A DNA stretch of 64,000 nucleotides, from contig CM060955.1 of NCBI GenBank assembly GCA_030765055.1, positions 101,178,073 through 101,242,072 on the forward strand, read 5' to 3'. The translations under genes and the position numbers were made by a program. Positions 24,946 through 37,038 of this stretch are shown here, piece by piece (positions within the stretch are counted from its first letter, which is position 1; every line of letters starts with the position of its first letter). Below the pieces are notes generated by a model that searched no databases, had not been told where the DNA came from, and worked only from the letters and a program-made list of their open reading frames with translations. The DNA comes from Mantis religiosa (Eukaryota > Arthropoda > Insecta > Mantodea > Mantidae).

Positions 24946-25130
24946 AGTCCTTACAAACCTGTGCTCAAATGTCAGAGGTATAACTATGTTAGAAAAATTG
25001 CTTTCTTTCTCAAATTTTGATCATATTTTCCCTACATAAATTCATTAGTTTACATACTTAGCTACAGTTAGTAATTGAACGTCAATTGAAGCAAGGGACA
25101 TATGTAGCAAGACTTATTATGAAGCAAGAC

Positions 25131-25547
25131 TCATTTGAAGCTTGTTTTCGAAGAGTCAACCAACAAACGCCAAACTTCAGGCTTATGTTGAACACTCAGG
25201 GACTCCATAAAATAACTGACATTCTTACAGATAACTAGGTCCTCTTGTTTAGAAAATGAATGCTCAAATTCCTGTTGGAACTGACGAAAGTAATTTATTT
25301 TGGTGTCATCCTGGAAGAGGTTACAGCCTTTCAATATTGAAGCAAGTAACTCGGCTTTACATTAAGATAACCCGAGATCACGAACCAAATCTCTTAGATC
25401 CTCCTTGGTTAGTAAATTGCGGTCATTTTGGACAACTCTTTCCACAAAATCTGGGTCACTTTGCTGTAATTCGCTGTCATCAACACTTTCAAAAACCTCT
25501 GTTACATTACTCGTCTGGTGGATTTGGTATGTGAAAACCTGGTTCAT
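25131..25547 (-). pseudogene. Remnant of an uncharacterised arthropod repeat protein
   Basis: Two minus-strand frames (25,547-25,362 and 25,334-25,131) belong to one protein broken by a stop or frame change near 25,345. The first contains DPDFVERV and LTKEDLRDLVRDLGLS. The second contains KGCNLFQDD and KPEVWRLLVDSSKTSFK. I recall this arrangement from many unannotated arthropod proteins that look transposon-derived, but I cannot name the family or its function. It ends prematurely where related proteins continue. Confidence 0.5.
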
Positions 25548-25962
25548 TGATGACTCTAAAGATGGGTATTTAGTAGTATGTTTGGACTTGGAACTTATTC
25601 CAGAATTAGTAGAAGTATCAGTCCGTTATATGAACATAGGAACTGCAAAAGGTACATGACGCGACCTTTCTAACCAGCCGGTTAGTAGTGTTACACATTT
25701 GGCCAACAGATTTCCGGAGCCCAAAACTTATTCTCATTTATTTTGTCAATAGAGCTGTTTTAATCCGAGGAGTCATTTTCGCCTATGTGCCTTTAAAGTG
25801 AGCTCACAACAAATGTAACAAATTTTATTTTTCATCATATACATATTTGAGAGATGTTATCCTCCTAATTTCCAATACTTAGGAAAACACTGCATTTGTT
25901 AATTTACAACTGAGGATTAATTCACTGTGTAGGCTTCGGCGGCCGGTGTCCATAGTAATACA
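25548..25962. other. Unassigned DNA
   Basis: No coding signal. It may include more of the decayed repeat protein on the minus strand. Confidence 0.35.
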
Positions 25963-26116
25963 GTCTTCCGAGGAAGGCCGCGTCTTGGTTGTTTGCTGAT
26001 GGCAATTAAGTTCCTGCGGTGCTGTCAATAAGAGGAGGATCCCTGAAGAAGCCCTACATAGTAGGGCGAAACGTTGACATCAGCAAACAACCAAGAAGGG
26101 GCCTTCCCCGGAAGAC
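25963..26116 (+). repeat. Hairpin with hammerhead-like core (Penelope-like)
   Basis: Arms 25,963-26,001 and 26,078-26,116 are inverted repeats of 39 nt with few mismatches (gcaaacaacc versus ggttgtttgc at the inner part). The loop holds CTGAAGA (26,043-26,049, fitting CUGANGA), a perfect 6-bp stem ccctac/gtaggg with a 3-nt loop, and CGAAAC ending at 26,072. This is the expected order of a hammerhead core with stem II. Penelope-like retroelements are known to carry such motifs. No reverse transcriptase was seen nearby. Confidence 0.5.
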
Positions 26117-27532
26117 TTTATTACAACTGAGGATTAGCTTCTATAAGCTTCAACTCCTTTGACTACCATGCAGGACAGTTTCTATCTGCAACAAACCTTC
26201 TTTGTCTAATGTTGGAGTAAACATTCACCTGGACAGGGAAAACATAATTCTATGAGGAGAGACTCATTATTGAGCATTATTATTACTGAAGTCACATACG
26301 AAAGTAAATATGTCATTTTTTATGTATTTTTTGACCTAATAATATGAAACTACTTTCATTTAATCAGCACATTTACCGCCCTCTGCCAATAGTCATGATA
26401 ACAGTTTGTTTAATATTACAAAATACTGGTGGGCATGGAATATTTCTGACTTCATTTTTGGATTTGGTAGGTGCAAATATATAAAACTCAGCAGAAATTA
26501 TTAATTTAACATTTTTGTTGTTTACCAGGTTAATGATTATAAATTTACTTTGCTTTGTAATTTAATGAAGACTTTGTATTTTTCAAAACTAAGATTCGTT
26601 TCATGCTACAGCTCCAATAGGGAGGAGGAGTGGAGGATGGTTAACTTCACAGGACCCCACAATGTCCCTAGCTACGGGGTGTAACCAGGAGCTCGCCCAT
26701 ACCTGCTCTAAAACTTGTATGAAAGCACTTCTCATCTGTGAATCAATTAATGTCCAACATTCTGGGCTTACTTTGCATCAAATTAATTCTCCTTGCTTTA
26801 TCAGATCCCCTTAGTTGCTGCCAACATTGTACTTCATTTGCCATGTTGAGTAACTGCATTGTAATTTCTAGAACAGACACTTCTTACGCTCCAGTCTGCC
26901 TGCACATTGTTTACGATTCTCTCTGGCATCGGTAATCGATGTTTTCCTCGTTCCTCCAGAAAAGACCCTGTCATTTGCAGTTTCCGGGTTAAATCATGTA
27001 TTGTCGACTACGAGGAGACTCGTCGCCCTCAACTAGAAACGGTTTCACTGCAAAAGGAGTGTGCAAACACTTACGTACTTTCATTGTGTACGTAAATATG
27101 TAGAGGAATCATTGCACTCCAACTCTAAAATTCGATACCAAGATTACACTTGAATTTTATATTTTGAGGCTTATGAATTTTTCCACCTCGGAAAGAAATA
27201 TTTTTAGAAAAAGGTGTATGCGCGCGCATCTGCTTGCAAACAGCGTAACTAAAGTTGAAAAGCTCGGTTAAATAATGTTGCGTATATAGGCTGAGCGAGA
27301 CTTAGAAATTATGATAATCATTGTTATTTAAAATTCATTTTCTGTACCTTGAGTTTGGGAAAAGCTGTTAAGCTTAAATTCTGCTGACTGGCAAAATATG
27401 TTCTTTGGACTGGTGAATCATACATCCTGCTGATCAAAGGAAATAATGATTAGGTGGTCAGTAGCATGTTCTCAATTATGTAAACAATGATTGCACAAGA
27501 TGGTGCAATATCTGTTAGGAACATAATAGCTA
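26117..27532. other. Unassigned intergenic DNA
   Basis: Short frames at 26,738-27,095 show no domain. No known repeat recognised. Confidence 0.4.
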
Positions 27533-28698
27533 ATCTCTGTTTCATATAACCTTGCCCCGCTAACGTGTATCACTCCGCGTGCAACTACCTTCCCCCTCAT
27601 CCTAATTGACTAATGCTTTCGCGCCATAGACCATAGGCGGTGCCTTCCCGTCACATTTAAAACTGCAGTAAACGTTATACCTAATAATTGCCAGGAAGAT
27701 AGATAAAATCATACAAAAAAGAGTATGAAGGCATGCAAAAGTAATGAAGTTTATAATGAAACTGAGCAAGTTGAAACTGAATGAATGAGCAATGAAACTG
27801 AAACAAGTTTATAATGAAAGTCCTTCGGCCTTTTCAACTGTGATATTTTAAAACCAGCACACATACCTTGCAAAAATGCTTGTCTTTCAGTTTTAAAAGT
27901 CACGTCACGCCATACCTGTGTGTCCTTCATTCACCCAACTCTCGTCAAGTTAGTATATTTTGCGATATGTATCCAGGTACAGTCCGACTGTCGTTAAATA
28001 ACGTCTACGCCTCACAGCAATATCGCCCCTGGAGTGATAAGTCCTGTTGTCTCAATTTCATGTCGCGTTGTTCCTACGCATCTAACACACCTGCAAGTTC
28101 ACAGCACAGCTGTTCGACTTTTCTCAGTGACAAAGACGGATTATTCTCAATGAGTGCATTAAACACATGCAACACAATTCTTTTCTCACCGCTTTGTAAA
28201 GGTTTTCCCTTGCGATGCTTAAGCGAAAAACTGGCGGTAGACTCTGCTATTGTACATATAAGTACACGCACAATAAACGATCTTTAAAATAATTTATCTC
28301 TCGCACTGGCACAACATACCTTCGAATGGCGATATATGACAAATCCAGTTCAAAACAAGGTCAGTGATAAAAGTCATATAAACAAATCTGTCATCACTAT
28401 CGCTAAATCATGTGCTATCATGCCATGTGCTTGAGAGCAAAGGAACCTCATGTTTACTTGTTTAATAATTAACATGCATTTCAGATAAATCAACTCTGTT
28501 GCGTAATATATTTAATTCAAACTCTTCCGAAAATATAAATTTCACAATTCTCTTCCAACATATAAATATATAACACCATGTTAAATAACGAAATATTTTT
28601 TACCACACTACAGTATGCACCACAACTGCAGCCAATGAGAAGTGATAAGGCCACGTGATTGTTAAGAGATACGGGGCAAGCTTATATGAAACAAGGAT
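27533..28698 (-). mobile_element. TA-targeting DDE transposon remnant, copy 1
   Basis: TA flanks it at 27,531-27,532 and 28,699-28,700. The inverted ends share tgtttcatataa and cttgcccc. Its interior matches 37,966-39,443 in the opposite orientation over nearly its whole length. On the minus strand it encodes fragments of a Tc1/mariner-superfamily transposase: an N-terminal piece around SFSLKHRKGKPLQ and, after frame breaks, a first-Asp motif best seen in copy 2 (YLDETWVNEGHT). The 139-codon plus-strand frame across it is a shadow. It is non-functional. Confidence 0.75.
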
Positions 28699-29567
28699 TA
28701 GCTGGGAACTGCTGTGTTGTTTTTCGGGTGGGACCCCTATTTAAGCTTGGTTGAGTTAATGTACGGGGGCACTTTCTGATGGACTCTAGGCTGGTTTCTG
28801 TGCTGGATGAACTCTGGAGATCGCTCCGTAATCATTAACAAGAGTTTATTTTAAAAGTGCTACTAGAAGTTAGATCGCCAGAGGGATGTATCGGTCCAGA
28901 CATCTCTTGTCAGTTGCACAAGGTTAAGCCATATAGACAACGCATCGCTAAAGATATACTTACACAATATCACTATGTATTTAAATATTTTTAAAGCGCC
29001 CCTGATCTCATCAAAATCCAGGGAGTGTCTTGTAGAAGTGCTATGCATTTTGGAATACATTTATTGATTTGGTTTTGAATTTGGATGTTTCTTCCACTTT
29101 ACCTTCCCCATAGCTACGCTCCCAGTTACTATATAGGGTTGCGAGTAAAACCCCGGACTGTCAGTCCCTACAACCCTTTCGTAACAATACCATAATTTAT
29201 ATTTAAGTTGGCACTGTCCCAGGATGCAACAGGCAGGTTTAAGGATGTTCCTCCACACAAAGCACCTTTTACCTGAAACAATTTTGAATTACTCAGACAT
29301 GGAAAACATATTTTGATTAAATAATCTGATACTTAGGGTATTTTAACGGCAAATGGAATTACCTATCATCTTGAAAATGGCCTTTGAAGTAATTTTGAAT
29401 GACTTGTACAACCGGTAAACTGTAAGTGATAGGCAAAATCTTAACACAAAAATTCCTTCCATCTATAATATGCACACCACGTATGAGAATAAATGACGGT
29501 GAATAGGAACAATGTCGTGAATATACCTAATACGTACAATAAACATAGCATATCTTGGAAATTAATT
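28699..29567. other. Unassigned DNA
   Basis: Short minus-strand frames at 28,863-29,258 show no domain. Confidence 0.4.
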
Positions 29568-30275
29568 GTTCTTTCACACTGGCCGTGTTTAGGCTAAAGT
29601 ATGGAAAGACAGAGTCAGACTGAAAAATTCAATGCTATATTTCCATACTTTAGCCAACAGAGGCCAGTGTGAAAGAACAATTAATTTCCAATAATTGAGC
29701 AAATAGTGGTTAGCTATAAAGCCCGGGCCTTAAAGAACACACGTAAGTCGCCATTAAGGTAGTTGTTTTATGTGTTTATGAGAACTTCTAAGTGGTTTAC
29801 CGGGAAAAACACGAATCTGTTGGAGAATTTAATGTCATGTCGGCACGTTGGCCATAGTAGCTCAATAGTTAGAGTGGCTGGACGGAAACCAGAAGATCAG
29901 TGGTTCAAATCCCGGCTATGGCATTGAACTTTTCAGTCTGACTCTATTTTCCATACTTTAGCCAACACATGAACAGTGTGAAAGAACAATTAATTTCCAA
30001 TAATTGCCTAATAGTGGTTATCTATAAAGCCCGGGTGTTTAAAGTACTTGTACATTGTAAGTCGCCATTAAGGTAGCTGTTTCATGTGTTTATGAGAACT
30101 TCTAAATGGTTTACCGGGAAAAACACGAGTCAGATGGAGGATTTAATGCCATGTCGGCACGTTGGTCATAGTAGCTCAATGGTTAGAGCGCTGGACGGAA
30201 ACCAGAAAATCTGTGGTTAAAATCCCGGCTATGGCATTGAATTTTTCAGTCTCACTTTCTTTCCATAACATATTT
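29568..30275 (+). repeat. SINE family E cluster with foldback end
   Basis: It begins with a foldback: the segment around 29,570-29,610 and its inverted copy around 29,637-29,692 share ggaaattaattgttctttca. Two tandem forward copies of about 300 bp follow (about 29,693-29,990 and 29,991-30,275). Each contains tagctcaat(g/a)gttagag and ggtt(c/a)aaatcccggc, the A-box and B-box of the tRNA-like core. The same family lies at 13,965-14,490. Confidence 0.8.
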
Positions 30276-30734
30276 TGTTGGTTTTTGCTCAGGGGTATGA
30301 AAACGGAGAAATGTAAATTCGTTCGACGGAAATCTTTGCTTATAATCTCATATGTAAACTTGTCAGCAAACCTACTTGTGGGTATCTTGAAAACAATTCC
30401 GTTTTCATTGTCAGCCTTAGGTCTGCAATTCGTATATTTAAAAATATTTCACATGTAAAGAAATAGTTTGAATAAAATTTGGCATGGACGAATTCTCATC
30501 TTTATAATAATACTAATTTCAAGGGGTTTCCATATATACAGTTGCTTATTCCCAGTAGGTTGTTTAATACCTACTTCTAAAAATATTTAGATTTCGATAT
30601 CTGATGTACTTTCTCTATGAAATGCTTAATGCACGATAGATCTTTTTCTTTCTGTTGGTGAGTTTCCCAGTTCCACTCTTAATATTTTCGACAGCCTAAC
30701 AAGTATGCTATCCCCTGCTTTTCATTTCAAATTT
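30276..30734. other. Unassigned AT-rich DNA
   Basis: No coding or repeat signal. Confidence 0.4.
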
Positions 30735-31530
30735 GCCGATAAATCCTGTCGCCATTTCGGTGGGTCAGGGCGTGAGTGATTATACGCAACGTATTTCCGA
30801 CAGACTATCACTGTATCAGGCGGTTTCGTCTGTGACCTACATTCGGAAGGTCCGAGTTCGATTCACGTGCTAGCCTACCTGACTAATGGGATTTTCAGGG
30901 TCGCCATCCTCCGAATTTCCTGTCACTCCATTTCATGTCCATTATCATTTCATATGATCTCTAATCGAGTGGTCTTTTTCAGGGTAGAAGGTGTCGGTGA
31001 AAGTCTCGGCTGTGCATGGCAAGATTTCTTTTTGTAATTTACGTCCTCCAACGTTAAGTCATATCGGACGATGAATGGAATGGGTGAAATGATGCTCAAA
31101 TGAGCCCAGGGTCCATAGAGCTTAGAGGTACCTGATTTTCGTCTTTCAGGATAAGGGAAACCCACGGAAAAAACCTTATCCAAGTAACTCACCATGACCG
31201 AGATTCAAACTCGGGACCTCTTGAACGTGAGACAACATGCTACCACCAGGCTACCGAGGCGGGCGCATGGTAAGATGATATACTCCTGTAAACACTTCGT
31301 CCTCCGTTGGGACGTTCTGTGGACTCTGAAACGTCCTGCTGGGCCACTTCAGGACAACGGTAGGTGGGAAAATTTGCAGCTGGTCTATTGTAGGGACCCT
31401 GCCCTGTGTCTCCTCTCACTGCATTCTTCTTCCGGGTATGTCCCACTTGGGGCATAGGCATAACAGATCTAGTCTGCTCGCAGCGGAATACCGTCCGCAG
31501 CATTAACCAATTCAATCTATCCGACTGGCA
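30735..31530 (+). repeat. Family A SINE-like repeat, copy 4, split by SINE B
   Basis: Forward copy with a tRNA-like head (tcaggcggtttcg and gagttcgattca), the 'catttcatgtccattatcatt' block in parts, and the end 'cacttggggcata'. It is interrupted at 31,014 by a SINE B insertion and resumes at 31,265. Confidence 0.75.
31026..31264 (-). repeat. SINE family B nested in family A
   Basis: Reverse-strand copy flanked by the duplication gcatggcaagat at 31,014-31,025 and gcatggtaagat at 31,265-31,276 (11 of 12 identical). The family A sequence is continuous when the insert and one duplicate are removed. SINE B was therefore active after this family A copy was fixed. Confidence 0.9.
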
Positions 31531-32465
31531 TTGCTATCCAGGGTATAGGCTGGATCGACATTTGGAGAACTTCGAGTGAGAAAATATTTATAGCAGTGAT
31601 GCCCAACCTCAGGGGAAATAGGGGAGGTAGTTTTAACCTCTACCTATTTTTCACGGAGCTATGACACATTCATGGGACTCATAGGGAAAGCTTTCTAATG
31701 CTTGGTTACATGAGTGATTTAAGGAGAAGTACTTCATGCACAAAACGAAGAAGTTGGAGTGGAAGGACTACGTGACGTCATTAGGACATATGAGATAAAT
31801 TTGGGCATAACCATCTTTTATCACTTGACTCTTACCTTCTCCATGGTCCTCGAATACAAACCCCGCATAGACACAACATTTCTCATACTCTAGCCAGGAA
31901 TGAGTAATATCCACTCATTGATATTGACCTAAGTGTTGGCAACATAAGGCTAATGACCACGTTCTGAGAAGATCCTTAGGAAGGAATCCATCAAACTTAC
32001 ATGTTGGATTGAAATGTCTCATCTTCCAAATTGGGAGCTCTTACTAAGTACTTTTGGTTGAATCTACATACGCCAGAAAACGGATCGACATTTCACTAAA
32101 ATACTTGAGATACCCTAATTAAATACAGTTTGACGTATCCTGTAATTTTCTCTACCTACACCTCAACAAATTATTGTTACGATAGACCTTCCTTATACGT
32201 ATCTCTTGTTAATCGAGAAAAACATTCATTACGTATTGCATATTTTGGTGTTAATGTAAGCAGGATGAACTAGCATATAGGGATAGTCAGATTTTTATGC
32301 AGGGTCTCTGTGTGATAAATACGATAGCAAATTTCCAGTTGAGAAAATAACTGTAAATGTAAACCAATAGCAAAGATATTCCATAAGTGCTTAAAACACA
32401 AATTTAAAGAGATTTAAATTCTTTGTGTGATAAGATTCTGTTCATCTCTCACGGTTAGAGGTCAC
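31531..32465. other. Unassigned intergenic DNA
   Basis: No coding signal, no recognised repeat. Confidence 0.4.
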
Positions 32466-32677
32466 ACCGTGGCCGAGCGATTAGACCACCTGACTCTCAT
32501 GACGGCGGCTAGGTGACCGCATGTGAGATTTGTGGTGGACAGCACGGCGCTGGGGCGAGTGTTCTCCGATATCTCTGGTTTCCCCGTCATCTTATTCTAC
32601 ATAAATCCTGTTCATTACACCCATCATCAGCGTCCGCGACTTCGGTGTCGCATTTAGCAAAACGGGCGATAAACACT
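32466..32677 (+). repeat. SINE family C, diverged forward copy
   Basis: Head caccgtggccgagcgattag, then the block gagatttgtggtggacagca and the end cgggcgataaacac, all matching the family C copy at 41,954 in order. The B-box is degraded. Confidence 0.7.
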
Positions 32678-32879
32678 GTGTATTCATTTCTTACAGTTTA
32701 CTAGTTATAGGTTATTCGTATCAAGTTTAAGAATCTGCATACATATATCTTAAACATAATATCTTATCTTTATGTCACCGTTTCTCACCAATGCTGGTGT
32801 TAGGTCAGGGCGAGGGAGCTTAAGCATATTGACCTGTTAGATGAGACCAGTGTTGGGGAGGGGGGGGGGGTCAGCCCAA
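32678..32879. other. Spacer with a G-run
   Basis: Contains a run of G at about 32,861-32,870. No gene. Confidence 0.4.
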
Positions 32880-33058
32880 CGCCTGGAATGAATTAATGAT
32901 TCAGCAATTGGTGGAATGATGGCGGGGGAAACCGGAGGAAACCCACCTCAGTGCCGAGTTGTCCACCACAAATCTCACTTTGCGGTCGCCTAGGAACGAA
33001 TAATCCCGGCCGCCTAGGTGAGAGCCAAGCGGCCTAACCATTCAGCCATGGCGAGGCC
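32880..33058 (-). repeat. SINE family C, reverse 5' part
   Basis: It carries the 5' two-thirds of family C (tRNA-like head and gtggtggacaac block on the minus strand). The 3' end with the cgggcgttaaac motif is missing. Confidence 0.7.
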
Positions 33059-34816
33059 TATCTTTATTGTTTGAGCGTATAAAAAGATCGGAAATATCCC
33101 ATTTAAAAATACTTTTGGGTTGGGCTATTCTTGAAGCTAAACTTAACTACCATAAACCACACTGTGTGTCCTGAAAAAAATATTGCAACCTATACTTCAG
33201 GTGCACTTTACTTGTAGGAATTTAAAGCTATATTTACCAAGTTTTATCATAAATAACTTAAGATAGAGTTTTATAATATCGGCGAAATGAAAATCATATA
33301 TAGTTTATACTATGCACATGAAAAATTAATTATTTTTGAGTAAAAAAAAAGGATAATGTTTTCAAGGACTGAATATCTGTTTTTATTCATTTCATAAGTC
33401 ACATGAATATAAACGTTAGCCGAATGTGTTCAAGGAACATTGTAAAATAACCACTACAAATTTTGTGTCAATATCTTTTATAGTTTTTGGGAAACATGCA
33501 CCTAAAGTATGAAAAATCAAGGTTTTGGGAAATCACGATTAAAGATGAAGCACCATTCTCAGGAAGTGGGCGTAATCATTACGCCGCCATGTTTAAATTG
33601 ACGAATTAAAGGACTTTAATACCAGCTGACAACCTATGTTATATATCATTTTAAAGCTGAAGAATTATATCATTTTTAACATTAAAAACAAAAATGGATT
33701 TTTTGAGACCTATCGACCTCCCAGTGACCTTAATAAAAAAATAAGCTATTATCTAGAACGTTGTCCAACATTAATGAAGCCGACTGGTGAAAAGTGGTTG
33801 CAATTTTTTTTTCAAACCAAATAAATATGTATACATTAGAAAACTCATTTCGTAATTTATTAAGAAACACAATTTCAAACGTTGTTTAAAATAATGAAAA
33901 TTGGATCTTAATTGTTTCTTATAAAAAGCAACTTATATTCGAATTTTAAAATGCATTACCCAGGAACGACTTAAATGCGCCAAACTATGCAAACACAATT
34001 ACTTACACAGATGAAGATGTAATTCATTCATGAACTATTCCCAGAATTGGAGTTAAAGCTGATGCTACTAAACGAGCAAAAGGCCCTCCTCCCAAAAATT
34101 TTTCTGTTGCCCAATTTTTCGATTCTATTTTTTTCTAAAGCATTGGTTTACTATAGTATACTTAACTACATGGATTCCATTTTTTTTGTAAAAATACAAA
34201 CACTTGTTGGGACGTTATGGGTTTTGAAAAATTCAGAGATCTGTCTCATTAATATGTCATAATAAGAGCTCGGATTTCTAAGCACAATGAAATAGTGAAA
34301 TAAGCAAGATTATAAGAACTAAAAATAAAATAAATAAGAAAAAAGCATTAGCATATAAAATAAAAATTTAATAATGACTATATGATTTTGTAAAATTCTT
34401 GCCTTACGTGAGTTCCTTACAGTACACGAGAAAGGTTATCATGAGATTTTATTGTGTGAAGGTCCTGCGTTTGTCAGTGAAATACGTTTTTTATGTAGTG
34501 AAAAGGATCCTCAACATCGCGTGACGTTACTGAAACATGTGAAAAGCACAGATCTTCTTGAGTGAATCCCTCTTCGTTATACGAATTCCTCTTCTATATT
34601 TTTAGAAATGTACACAGTGTTTCGTAGCCAAGGTTTTTCATTAATATTTTACTGAGTTTCTCAAAGGCAATTTTAGGAATACCGCGAGTCTCTGAAGATA
34701 ACGTTACTGAAATGTCATCAAAGTGAATTTTCCAGGGTATTATTTTGAGCTTCGAACTGTGTTGTTACAATAGTATTTTGGGGAAATGGTTATGGATGTA
34801 CTCCATCTCATCTTCG
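33059..34816. other. AT-rich intergenic DNA
   Basis: Short frames such as 34,047-34,262 lack domain signal. No recognised repeat. Confidence 0.45.
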
Positions 34817-35020
34817 ATAGGACGATGAATGAAATGGGTGAAATGACGCTCAAATGAATCCGAGGTCCATGGAACTTAGTGTTATCCGACATTCGTCATT
34901 CAGGATAAGGGAAAACCCCGAAAAAATCCTTATCCAGGTAACTTACCCTGACCGAGATTCGAACTCGGGACCTCTTGAACGGGAGGCAGACGCGCAACCA
35001 CCACGCTGCCGAGACGGGAT
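34817..35020 (-). repeat. SINE family B, reverse copy
   Basis: Reverse copy with the B-box region gagattcgaactcgggacc and the head ending gccgagacggga. The A-rich tail is short or lost, and no clear target duplication was found. Confidence 0.75.
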
Positions 35021-35614
35021 TTTCTTGGATGCAAATATTAACAAAACATTCCTGTGCTGAGGCAATGCTGCGGGCATCTTCTGCATATAAGGAGCATAAC
35101 ATTGATTTTAGTTTATTGAAATGTTCTGCGATAGTACAAACCGGCGATAGTACAGACGTGTGCAAATTATTAGACTCATTCTTCTTTTTTTACTTTGCTT
35201 CAGTTTAACATTCAAAATAACATTTATTTACCGCCTTAAACTATTTCAATATGTAATTCTTCTCCTTGCTATAATATGAGGCGTATTCAATGAAATTTCT
35301 CTCTTAATAATAGCTGGGGGATTTTTCTTTTACTTATAGTAATATGGTGGTAGCTCTGAATTAAGAGCAGCCATTTTCTTCATGTCTGGTTACCCAACTG
35401 TTTGGTGATATTGCTTTCATTTGGTGAATGTAGTAACTGAAGATTGTTAATATTTGCCTTTACTGTGTTTAATAGCTAATATATCCTCAATATTTATTAT
35501 TAATTGATCTCAAGCCAGCTAATATCGTGTATTATATCCTTAGCATTCACATTGATTCGGTTATGGGTAAAACTGCTGACTTATCCCCAAGGAAAGTAGC
35601 TGTAGCTGAGGCTT

Positions 35615-35830
35615 TTGAAGGAAACTCTTTACTCACCACGTGAAATAGCCAAGAAATCGTGTGTTTCACAAAAATCTGTTAGTCGCATTAATCAAGCTTT
35701 CACATTCGGTGAGACGTTGTCCTCACAAAGGGATGGAAAATGCAGGAGGGAAAGAAAGCTATCACCAAGAATGCAAAGAAAACTTGTGCAGGTGGCAAAA
35801 CAAAATAGAAGAGCAACCAGCATATTTTTT
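35615..35830 (+). pseudogene. Tc1-like transposase, N-terminal fragment
   Basis: The frame encodes a helix-turn-helix DNA-binding segment (YSPREIAKKSCVSQKSVSRI) followed by a basic linker (GKCRRERKLSP), as in the paired-like N-terminus of Tc1 transposases. It is cut by the insert at 35,831. Confidence 0.65.
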
Positions 35831-36052
35831 ATATAAAAATTATATCTATATATAGATATATATTTTTCCTTTTTTTCTTATTTAACCATTTTTTCATTAA
35901 TTTCATTTATTTTCTTATATATTTTCCTTAGTTTCACACTTATTCACTATACACATAAACGCCCATGCCCAAAGTTGGACTCGAACCCGTGACCCTCTAC
36001 GCGGCGGAACGTTAGAGACATACGCTTTAGCGACCATGGCTACGAGGGCCGG
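35831..36052 (-). repeat. SINE-like insert, family F
   Basis: On the minus strand it starts with a tRNA-like head (tagccatggtcgctaaagcg and B-box gggttcgagtcc) and ends in an AT-rich, (TA)n-containing tail near 35,831-35,870. It lies inside the Tc1-like transposase. A perfect target duplication was not found. Only one copy was seen in the window. Confidence 0.55.
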
Positions 36053-36347
36053 CACCGTTTTGACCTCAGTAATCAACTAAAGCAATACGGTAGAGAGTTC
36101 GCAGATTATGTGAAGCAGGTTTACCAACACACAGGCCTCATTATTTTTATCTATTTTATATATATAGAAAAGATAAATAGTATGAAAATTGTATATAGCA
36201 TAAAATTAAAATATATACATGTAAATTTTATGGGAATGAAATAAAGAGCCTAAACTTCGTTTCTGTCATTGCTGGTTTTGTTATATTATCTTTGAGCAAT
36301 TTTAAAACTTTTTAATATTAATATAAATGTTTATTGTTTCAGGTAAT

Positions 36348-36933
36348 TCTCTCAGATGAATCCATTTTTAATGTATGTGAAGAGAGCAACCAATAAGTGA
36401 GAAAGACAGATGAAGAAGCATTTTCGCCTCAGCGTGTCGATCAAAGAGTAAAGCACCCAACATAAAAAATGGTCTGGAGCTGTATGTCTGTCCATAGACC
36501 TGGAAGATTATACATAGTTGTGGGATATATGAAGCACAAACAGTATAAAAGTGTATTAGAAACAAGACTATTTCCGCAAACTGAAGAATGGTTTCCAAAT
36601 GGTGATTTTGTGTTCATGGATGACAGTGCTCCCTGCCATAGAGCAAAATCTGTGACCCAGTTCCTCAAAAAAAAAAAAAAAAAAAAAAAAGTAAAAGTAC
36701 TACCATGGCTGTGGAATAGCCCTGATTTAAGTCCAATAGAGAATCTGTGGGGTATTGTTCAACAGAGACTGAAAAAATTGAATATAACAACAAACGTTCA
36801 GCTTATTGAGGCCCTGATAAGCATTTGGCACAGAGATGAAGAAATAAAGGAAAAGTGCCCCACCCTTGTAGTGAGCATGCCTAAACGCATCAAAATGGTA
36901 ATAAAGGCTAAAGACATGCATACAAAATACTAA
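36348..36933 (+). pseudogene. Tc1-like transposase, catalytic domain
   Basis: The first motif, ILSDESIF, lies near 36,350 and is followed by a stop. From 36,469 the frame is open: MVWSCMSV, then FMDDSAPCH (second Asp) and NSPDLSPIENLW (Glu), and it ends at 36,933. Tc1 transposases have 34 residues between the second Asp and the Glu. Here there are 38 because a run of eight Lys, encoded by a poly(A) tract at about 36,668-36,690, replaces a shorter segment. The run keeps the frame. It probably grew by slippage. Confidence 0.75.
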
Positions 36934-37038
36934 GAGTTGAAAAAAATATGTTGTAATATTATTTCTGTTAAATAAATAGAAAACAAACGGTATATGTTAA
37001 ACATTTCAACACTGAGTCTAATAATTTGCACACGTCTG

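Larger units (their letters stand above)
35153..37038 (+). mobile_element. Tc1-like transposon with insertions
   Basis: TA flanks it at 35,151-35,152 and 37,039-37,040. The terminal inverted repeats of about 26 bp are essentially identical (cagacgtgtgcaaattatta and its complement). The transposase is split by a SINE-like insert (35,831-36,052) and by AT-rich sequence at about 36,145-36,340. That AT-rich sequence ends in a splice-acceptor-like ttgtttcag just before the catalytic domain, so it could be an intron rather than an insertion. Confidence 0.85.

Noticed and set aside
27868..28287. 139-codon plus-strand frame
   Set aside because: Lies antisense to a decayed DDE transposase and shows no domain.
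36469..36933. Active Tc1 transposase
   Set aside because: It lacks the first catalytic Asp within the open frame, and upstream parts are split by stops and inserts.
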